The notes under the pieces: generated by a model | What the model saw: the letters and a program-made list of their open reading frames with translations, nothing else | Database searches by the model: none | What the model was told of the DNA's origin: nothing | In this document: positions 8,325-13,494 of the stretch, piece after piece | How the letters are laid out: each line of letters begins with the position of its first letter | Position numbering within the stretch: the first letter of the stretch is position 1 | Program-made: the position numbers and the translations under genes | Origin: JADHUC01 sp964617665 | GTDB lineage: Bacteria > Planctomycetota > Planctomycetia > Pirellulales > Pirellulaceae | Direction: 5' to 3' | NCBI GenBank assembly: GCA_964617665.1 | Contig: CAZUAH010000378.1 | Location: forward strand, 1 to 13,494 | Length of the DNA: 13,494 nucleotides

Positions 8325-9815
8325 ATGCCAATGTTGTGCTTCTGGTTGACTCAGACGGACAGGATCGTAAGTCGCTGTTGGTTATGGCGAGTCCTGCTGC
8401 TGGTCTGTATATCTGCTGGGACTGGGAGTGCCGATGATGCGCCGCGACTTGAGTTGCGGCCCTTCCGCGGTCATGGGACGGCGCCGGACTGGCGACAAGG
8501 CACTCTGAAGGTCTTCGAGAACCGGAAGACGAAACAGGGTCGTATGATTTCCTTGCACATCGTTGTGCTGCCGGCCACAGGCGAGCATCCGGCGCCCGAT
8601 CCGGTCTTCTTCCTCCACGGGGGCCCCGGCGCGGCTGCGACGACCGCCGCGAATCGCTTCGCCGACTCATGGATGCGACGCGACCGCGATATTGTGCTTG
8701 TCGACCAACGTGGCACGGGGCGATCGAATCCGCTGCGCGTTGCGTTACCCGGCAGTGACGATAACCTGCAGGGTTATCTGGATCCGATTTTTCTAGTCGA
8801 TTTGTTTCAGAAGGCCAAGCTGCAGCTTGAGCAGCGGGCCGATCTGCGCCAATACACGACCCCCATCGCAATGGATGATCTGGATGACGTCCGTGCCGCA
8901 TTGAAATACGAACAGATCAACCTCTTGGGAGGCTCCTACGGCACGCGAGCTGCCCTGATCTATATGCGACGACACACCGACCGAGTGAGAACGGCGGTGC
9001 TTACGGGCGTGGCTCCCGTGTCCTTTTTGAATCCGCTGTATCATGCCCGGTCCGCTCAGCAAGGACTGGACCGCATCTTTGAAGAAATCGCCTCGGAACC
9101 AGCCAAGACAAAGGCGTTTCCTCAATTGAAAAAGAGATTCCAGGAGATTCTTGATCGCCTAGACAGACAACCGGCCGAAGTCACCATCGACCATCCGCGG
9201 CGAGGTACCAAGGTGACGGTAATGCTGAGCCGCGAAGCGTTCTGCGAGGCGTTACGCGCCATGATGTATTACATGCCGACGAATCGCCATGTGCCGATGC
9301 TTTTGCAGCGCGCGTGGGAAGGTGACTACGCCCACTTTGTGCGAAGGGGGATTGAAAGCAACTGGCGCATTCGGGATATCGTGGCGATGGGGATGCTGAT
9401 GAGTGTCGTGGGCAGCGAGGACATTCCACGGATCGACGAAGCGGCTATCGTCCGCGAGACCAAAGGGACCTTTTTGGGCGACGGTCGCGTGCGCCGCCAA
9501 ATCGCTGTGAGTCAAATCTGGCCGCGCGGCGAGGTTGCGCCGAACTATGGTGACCCGGTTTGCGTGGCAACGCCGACTCTGCTGGTCTCCGGCACGCACG
9601 ACCCCGTGACACCGCCACGATGGGGCGAAGCAGCAGCGCGGCATCTTCCCAACAGCCTGCATCTGATCGTGCCCGCGGTGCATGGCTCGTTTGGATCGGC
9701 TGTCGACCGTATTCATCGCGAGTTCCTGAGGACAGGAACGGTCGAGAATCTGGATACATCAGCCATCAAGGACATGCGCATGCCAAAGATGTCCGTAAGT
9801 GCTCGAAGGCAATGA
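8325..9815 (+). CDS. Exported S33-family alpha/beta-hydrolase peptidase (prolyl/tripeptidyl aminopeptidase-like)
   Basis: A 496-aa protein with a signal peptide (core WLWRVLLLVCISAG, probable cleavage near GSA|DD). The alpha/beta-hydrolase fold shows the S33 oxyanion motif HGGPG at 98-102, DQRGTGRSNP at 127-136, the nucleophile in GGSYGTRAA (Ser204), the acid in SGTHDPVTPP (Asp426) and the His in AVHGSFGS (His453), so the triad is complete. The C-terminal part around the Asp and His resembles the TAP-like C-terminal region of tripeptidyl aminopeptidases. The likely reaction is release of N-terminal residues from peptides outside the cytoplasm, though S33 members also include esterases. Start: GGAGAG at 8315-8320 lies best for the ATG at 8325; ATGs at 8322 and 8331 are alternatives that change little. 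A palindromic element lies immediately upstream. The gap to the next gene is 82 nt. Confidence 0.88.
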   Translation: MPMLCFWLTQTDRIVSRCWLWRVLLLVCISAGTGSADDAPRLELRPFRGHGTAPDWRQGTLKVFENRKTKQGRMISLHIVVLPATGEHPAPDPVFFLHGGPGAAATTAANRFADSWMRRDRDIVLVDQRGTGRSNPLRVALPGSDDNLQGYLDPIFLVDLFQKAKLQLEQRADLRQYTTPIAMDDLDDVRAALKYEQINLLGGSYGTRAALIYMRRHTDRVRTAVLTGVAPVSFLNPLYHARSAQQGLDRIFEEIASEPAKTKAFPQLKKRFQEILDRLDRQPAEVTIDHPRRGTKVTVMLSREAFCEALRAMMYYMPTNRHVPMLLQRAWEGDYAHFVRRGIESNWRIRDIVAMGMLMSVVGSEDIPRIDEAAIVRETKGTFLGDGRVRRQIAVSQIWPRGEVAPNYGDPVCVATPTLLVSGTHDPVTPPRWGEAAARHLPNSLHLIVPAVHGSFGSAVDRIHREFLRTGTVENLDTSAIKDMRMPKMSVSARRQ

Positions 9816-9884
9816 ACTCAAGGTAGGCAGGACTGGAAGTCGCTCTGTCGTGCCAACCCAGGAAACTGACATTCCAGACAAGAT

Positions 9885-9888
9885 GGAG
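9885..9888 (+). promoter_or_regulatory. Ribosome binding site (GGAG) favouring the start at 9898
   Basis: Four in-frame ATGs crowd 9883-9900, and a further one at 9799 overlaps the previous gene. GGAG at 9885-9888 is 9 nt before the ATG at 9898, which leads straight into an Arg-rich then hydrophobic signal sequence. Confidence 0.55.
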
Positions 9889-9897
9889 ATGATGCTC

Positions 9898-12800
9898 ATG
9901 ACCAACACAATCCACCAAAGACGACACCGACGTCTCGTTCATCACTTTGCCAAGGTATTGAAGTCATCGAACGCGCTGCTGATGCTGCTTTTCCTTGCCA
10001 TCCCGGCACTCGCCCAAAATGGTCCTGAGCTTTTAGAGGAGGCTGGCGTCAAGGGTGGACTTGTCGTGCACGTGGGCTGTGGCGACGGGACGCTTTGTGC
10101 CGCACTGGCGAACGACCCGCAATACGTTGTGCAAGGACTTCAACGCGATCCACTAACGGTAGACAAAGCACGCGAGGCCATGCGCTCCGAAGGAAACTAC
10201 GGACGAGTATCCGTCAGACATTGGCTGGGAGGGCGTCTGCCTTACGCCGATAATCTCGTGAACCTGATCGTGTTGGAAACGAGATGCGAGATGCGAGATG
10301 CGGGAAGCGAAATTCTGCGCGTTCTGGCCCCGCGCGGCGTGGCGATTGCAGTGGAGAAGGGGAACGAGGAGTGGCTATCGCGTATTCCGCATCCCGTATC
10401 CCGCATCGGGAACGGTTTTGTGCTGTTCACAAAACCCGTTCCCTCCGATATCGACGACTGGCCGCACTACCTGTACGGTGCGGATAATAACGCTGTCTCT
10501 CAAGATATCAGGGTTGGACCGCCACAGCGCATGCAGTGGGTGTGCGGTCCGGCCTACGCGCGCAGCCACGAGATCAATTCGAGCATGGCCGGTATGGTGT
10601 CGGCCGGCGGCCGCATTTTCTACATCTGGGATGAAGGCCCTCTTGGCCAGCCCGAAATGCGATTCCCGTCGAAGTGGTCGCTGATCGCGCGGGATGGTTT
10701 CAATGGCCTGCCACTGTGGAAACTGCCCATGCCTAATTGGGGATGGCGACAATGGCATGCGGCTTCGCGTTGGGATGATCCGCGGAATCGCGCGGCAATG
10801 CTACGACAGTTGCCGCGAACAACAACGCGCCGTCTGGTCGCCGCCGCGGACAGGCTCTACGTGACGCTCGGCTACGAGGCACCGGTCAGTGTGCTTGATG
10901 CGTCGACTGGAGATGTGCTAAGTGTCATCGAAGAGACACACGGAACGGATGAAATCCTGTTGGATTCTCAGACGCTCATTCTTGCGGTAAGAGAAACCAA
11001 ACGGCCGAAGCACGAAGCCGGAAAGGACTTCAGGCTCAGCCAGAATCAAGGACGAGTCGTGGCCGTCAATGCGCAGACCGGCCAACGACTTTGGCAGAGC
11101 GAGCCGGACGCCATAGCGCCGCTGACGCTGGCGTCTCATAGCGGCCGTGTCTACTACGCGAACGACGGTCAGGTCGTTTGCTTGGATGGCTCGAACGGTC
11201 AGAAGTTCTGGACGAGTGAGACGGTCAAAGGCAACACGGCGGCCGCTACGCTGGTGGCGCAGGAAAAGGTCGTCCTGTTTGCATGCGGACCTGTGACTCA
11301 AGCCGTGGAAAAGCGAGACTATCAGACTATACGGTATCATCAGGCCCATGCATTCTCTACAGATACCGGGGAGCGACTCTGGTCAGGTCCGCAATACCGA
11401 GGACCAAGCGGCAACGCGCGTGATGTATTTGTGATCGACGGACTTGCTTGGTTTGGCGTGGACAACAAAGAAAACCTGCCCGACCATTGGCGCGATACGA
11501 CAACGCAACGACTGGGTTATGATCTTGTCAGCGGTGAGGTGAAACACCGAGTCTCTGTGCCCAAGCTCACCAGCCCCGGCCACCATTATCGCTGCTATCG
11601 AAGCAAGGCGACGGAACGATTTCTGCTGCTGCCCAAACGCGGCGTCGAGTTCCTGGATCTTCAGGGCGACGATCATATGCGACATGATTGGCTGCGTGCG
11701 CCGTGTACCTATGGGTTTATGCCGGCCAACGGCATGCTCTACACAGCGCCCCATCAATGTGTGTGTTACCAAGGTGTGCTGCTATCGAACTTCACAGCCC
11801 TCACCGCGAAGTGGGAGTCGAAAAGTCAAAAGGTCGAAAAGCCGAAAAGTGAGACGCGATTGAAAAGAGGCCCTGCCTACGGCAACCTATCTGACCTCCA
11901 GCCTCCAGCCTCAGGCCTACGGCCTTCTGACGATTGGCCCATGTACCGTCATGACGCGCGCCGCACTGGGGCGGCCGACACGACCGTGCCCGACAGTCCG
12001 AAACAACGATGGGAAGTCGGCCTTCGGGCACCGATCACACCGCCTGTGGTTGCCCAGGGCAGACTCCTTGTTGCTGAAAAGGACACGCACACCGTTCAGG
12101 CATTAGACGCTCGATCCGGTCGCAGACTTTGGCAATTTACGGCGGGTGGACGCATCGATTCGCCGCCAACCATTCACGGCCCACTGGCGTTATTTGGATC
12201 TGCCGACGGGTGGGTCTATTGTCTAAATGTCTCGGACGGCACCGAGGTATGGCGTTTTCTCGCCGCACCGCAGGAACGGCAGGTTGGCGCCTTTGGTCAA
12301 TTGGAATCGGCTTGGCCGGTGCACGGCAGTGTGGTGGTGCAGAACGACATGACCGTCACGCCTTCGCGTCCTTTGGTCTATTTCACGGCAGGGCGATCGA
12401 CCTATCTGGACGGTGGCCTTCACTTCTACGCGCTTTATCCACGGACCGGTGAAGTATGCTATCAGAACCGCCTGAGTGGTCCGCGGCCAGATCCTTTCGA
12501 AGAGACCGGCGGGGCAGGCTATATGGACGGCGCAAAGTCCGACATCCTGGTCAGCGACGGCGCCGATCTTTTTCTGCACCAGGAACGATTTCGCAGCGAC
12601 CTGAAGCGTTTTCCGTCCCCGATGCAACAACTTGACAGAGAACGAGGCGGTTATCGTGAGTATCCTTCCCATCCGGAACGGGGATCGAACGCCATGCGAC
12701 TTCTTTCCAGCCGAGGGTTTCTGGACGATTCCTACAACGAAGGTACCTATTGGGCTTTTGGCCAACGCTGGCCTGGATGGGATCGGCACATGGGCAAGAT

Positions 12801-13257
12801 CGGCGCGTATGGCCAGATTCTCGTTTTCAACAAGCAGACCGTGTTTGGCGTGAAGGTCTTCACCGAGGTAATTCGCGTGCGTCGAGGGTTCTTCCCAGGC
12901 ACCAAAGGCTATCGCCTTTTCGCGAAGGCGCATGAACCGGGAAGAAGTGAAGATGCCTTCAGAAAGACCAAAGAAGACTGGTCGGTTCAAATTCCGGTTC
13001 GCGTTCGGGCCATGGTGCTGGCCGGAGACAAGCTGTTCGTTGCCGGCCCACCCGACGTGATTCCCGACGAAGATCCCGTGGCTGCCTTCGAAGGTCGCAA
13101 AGGAGCAGACCTTTGGGCGGTCTCTGCGACAACGGGACGCAAGATTGCCGAATTGCCACGCCTGAAAGCACCCCCCGCATACGACGGACTGATCGCAGCC
13201 GGTGGCTGCTTGTATGTCTCAACCACCGACGGCAGGATACACTGCTTCGGCGAATAG
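9898..13257 (+). CDS. Exported methyltransferase-fold / double PQQ-like beta-propeller fusion protein
   Basis: A 1119-aa protein. A basic n-region (QRRHRR) and hydrophobic stretch 26-39 ending ALA|Q indicate export. Residues ~42-180 resemble a class I SAM-methyltransferase: VVHVGCGDGTL at 56-66, RLPYADNLVNLIV at 113-125 and LRVLAPRGVAIAVE at 140-153. The acidic residue expected at the end of strand 2 is Gln82 (GLQRD), so SAM binding is doubtful. Two propeller-like halves follow, each opening with the same type of entry motif: DDWPHYLYGADNNAV at 186-200 and DDWPMYRHDARRTGA at 678-692. Blades include VVAVNAQTGQRLWQ, VVCLDGSNGQKFWTS, VQALDARSGRRLWQF, VYCLNVSDGTEVWRF and DLWAVSATTGRKIAEL. PQQ binding itself is not shown; such propellers often serve as scaffolds. 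Repeat-derived patches fall in the methyltransferase-like region and in the linker between halves. No catalytic role is assigned. Confidence 0.88.
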   Translation: MTNTIHQRRHRRLVHHFAKVLKSSNALLMLLFLAIPALAQNGPELLEEAGVKGGLVVHVGCGDGTLCAALANDPQYVVQGLQRDPLTVDKAREAMRSEGNYGRVSVRHWLGGRLPYADNLVNLIVLETRCEMRDAGSEILRVLAPRGVAIAVEKGNEEWLSRIPHPVSRIGNGFVLFTKPVPSDIDDWPHYLYGADNNAVSQDIRVGPPQRMQWVCGPAYARSHEINSSMAGMVSAGGRIFYIWDEGPLGQPEMRFPSKWSLIARDGFNGLPLWKLPMPNWGWRQWHAASRWDDPRNRAAMLRQLPRTTTRRLVAAADRLYVTLGYEAPVSVLDASTGDVLSVIEETHGTDEILLDSQTLILAVRETKRPKHEAGKDFRLSQNQGRVVAVNAQTGQRLWQSEPDAIAPLTLASHSGRVYYANDGQVVCLDGSNGQKFWTSETVKGNTAAATLVAQEKVVLFACGPVTQAVEKRDYQTIRYHQAHAFSTDTGERLWSGPQYRGPSGNARDVFVIDGLAWFGVDNKENLPDHWRDTTTQRLGYDLVSGEVKHRVSVPKLTSPGHHYRCYRSKATERFLLLPKRGVEFLDLQGDDHMRHDWLRAPCTYGFMPANGMLYTAPHQCVCYQGVLLSNFTALTAKWESKSQKVEKPKSETRLKRGPAYGNLSDLQPPASGLRPSDDWPMYRHDARRTGAADTTVPDSPKQRWEVGLRAPITPPVVAQGRLLVAEKDTHTVQALDARSGRRLWQFTAGGRIDSPPTIHGPLALFGSADGWVYCLNVSDGTEVWRFLAAPQERQVGAFGQLESAWPVHGSVVVQNDMTVTPSRPLVYFTAGRSTYLDGGLHFYALYPRTGEVCYQNRLSGPRPDPFEETGGAGYMDGAKSDILVSDGADLFLHQERFRSDLKRFPSPMQQLDRERGGYREYPSHPERGSNAMRLLSSRGFLDDSYNEGTYWAFGQRWPGWDRHMGKIGAYGQILVFNKQTVFGVKVFTEVIRVRRGFFPGTKGYRLFAKAHEPGRSEDAFRKTKEDWSVQIPVRVRAMVLAGDKLFVAGPPDVIPDEDPVAAFEGRKGADLWAVSATTGRKIAELPRLKAPPAYDGLIAAGGCLYVSTTDGRIHCFGE
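10281..10315 (+). repeat. Heptanucleotide repeat inside the propeller gene (GAGATGC type)
   Basis: Five units in register: GAGATGC three times, then the degenerate GGGAAGC and GAAATTC. Seven is not a multiple of three, yet the frame stays open. It encodes roughly ETRCEMRDAGSEIL in the methyltransferase-like domain. Confidence 0.75.
10382..10409 (+). repeat. Inverse-oriented heptanucleotide repeat (GCATCCC type)
   Basis: Four units: GTATTCC, GCATCCC, GTATCCC, GCATCGG. Read on the other strand these are GGGATGC/GGGATAC-like, the same family as the GAGATGC patch about 70 bp upstream, so the two face each other and could pair imperfectly. It encodes SRIPHPVSRIG. Confidence 0.7.
11817..11848 (+). 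repeat. Octanucleotide repeat (GTCGAAAA type) in the propeller linker
   Basis: Four 8-nt units: GTCGAAAA, GTCAAAAG, GTCGAAAA, GCCGAAAA, decaying into GTGAGACG. It encodes the Lys/Ser-rich linker ESKSQKVEKPKS between the two propeller halves. Confidence 0.75.
11895..11929 (+). repeat. Heptanucleotide repeat (CCTCCAG type) in the propeller linker
   Basis: Five 7-nt units: CCTCCAG twice, CCTCAGG, CCTACGG, CCTTCTG. It encodes LQPPASGLRPSD immediately before the second DDWP entry motif and lies 46 bp from the octamer patch. Confidence 0.75.
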
Positions 13258-13313
13258 AGGGAACCTTGGGCGAACGGCAGATGAGAACGAACTCAAGTAG
13301 TGGCGGCTTCCAG

Positions 13314-13436
13314 CCCCCCAATTAGACGGATTTTTGGGCGGGGCCCCCCCCCTAATTCGCCCCCCCCTAATTCGCACCCCCCCCCCTAATTCGAACAAAA
13401 TCTCTGGTCCCCAGCTAATTCGTATTAGGGGGGGGG
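13314..13436. repeat. C-tract/TAATTCG repeat cluster with inverted partner
   Basis: Three units of a long C-run (8-10) followed by TAATTCG lie at 13344-13359, 13360-13374 and 13377-13393. A fourth degenerate CTAATTCG is at 13415-13422, and a related CCCCCCAATTAG starts at 13314. The first unit forms a perfect 13-bp inverted repeat with ATTAGGGGGGGGG at 13424-13436. There is no coding capacity. It may be a REP-like or element-end sequence. Confidence 0.65.
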
Positions 13437-13494
13437 ACAAGTGTATATATGAATTAATAAGTATCCCGAAGATCTTGATCGTGCAAAGACGATC
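13437..13494. other. AT-rich window end, no gene visible
   Basis: A short AT-rich run (around TATATATGAATTAATAA) follows the repeat cluster. It could be promoter-like for a gene beyond the window, but no start with an open frame is seen. Confidence 0.35.

Noticed and set aside
12223..12990. Minus-strand open frame of 255 codons inside the propeller gene
   Set aside because: It is antisense to well-defined propeller blades, with no ribosome site or known domain.
13314..13436. CRISPR array
   Set aside because: Units are short, C-run based and almost adjacent, with no unique spacers of regular length.

Overview
The window looks like chromosomal DNA from a planctomycete, probably a Pirellulales-type relative or a metagenome-assembled genome of that group. 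This rests on the protein families: a DUF5703/GH95-like glycosidase, a methyltransferase-fold plus PQQ-type propeller fusion, and several large exported proteins. It also rests on moderate-to-high GC and on short dispersed palindromes and 7-8 nt iterated patches, including patches inside a coding frame. This is inference; there is no rRNA or other phylogenetic marker here.

Layout: positions 1-157 hold nothing recognisable. 158-2875 (minus) is one long gene, a GlmU-like nucleotidyltransferase fused to a galactokinase-like GHMP kinase. A gene-poor gap of about 750 bp (2876-3623) separates it from four plus-strand genes. These are a serine beta-lactamase-like/esterase protein (3624-5336), a DUF5703/GH95-like glycosidase carrying an inserted LamG-like module (5364-8165), an S33 alpha/beta-hydrolase peptidase (8325-9815), and a methyltransferase-fold/double PQQ-like propeller protein (9898-13257). 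All four begin with a plausible signal peptide. A roughly 130-bp palindromic MITE-like element sits exactly at the stop codon of the glycosidase. The window ends in a homopolymer-rich CCCCCCTAATTCG repeat cluster with an inverted partner, and no gene is visible after it.

How the genes may work together: the minus-strand enzyme has all it needs to turn a free sugar into a sugar-1-phosphate and then an NDP-sugar, probably UDP-linked, in one polypeptide. The plus-strand block is an envelope or secreted set of hydrolases (glycosidase, ester/amide hydrolase, peptidase) plus a large propeller protein. This would suit breakdown of a complex glycan outside the cytoplasm and salvage of a released sugar inside, but no transporter or regulator is present to tie the two halves together.

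The most notable points are the kinase/uridylyltransferase fusion, the LamG module that appears circularly permuted and nested in the glycosidase, the palindromic element at a stop codon, and 7/8-mer repeat patches that have become protein sequence in the propeller gene. There are no RNA genes, CRISPR arrays or transposase genes that I can support.
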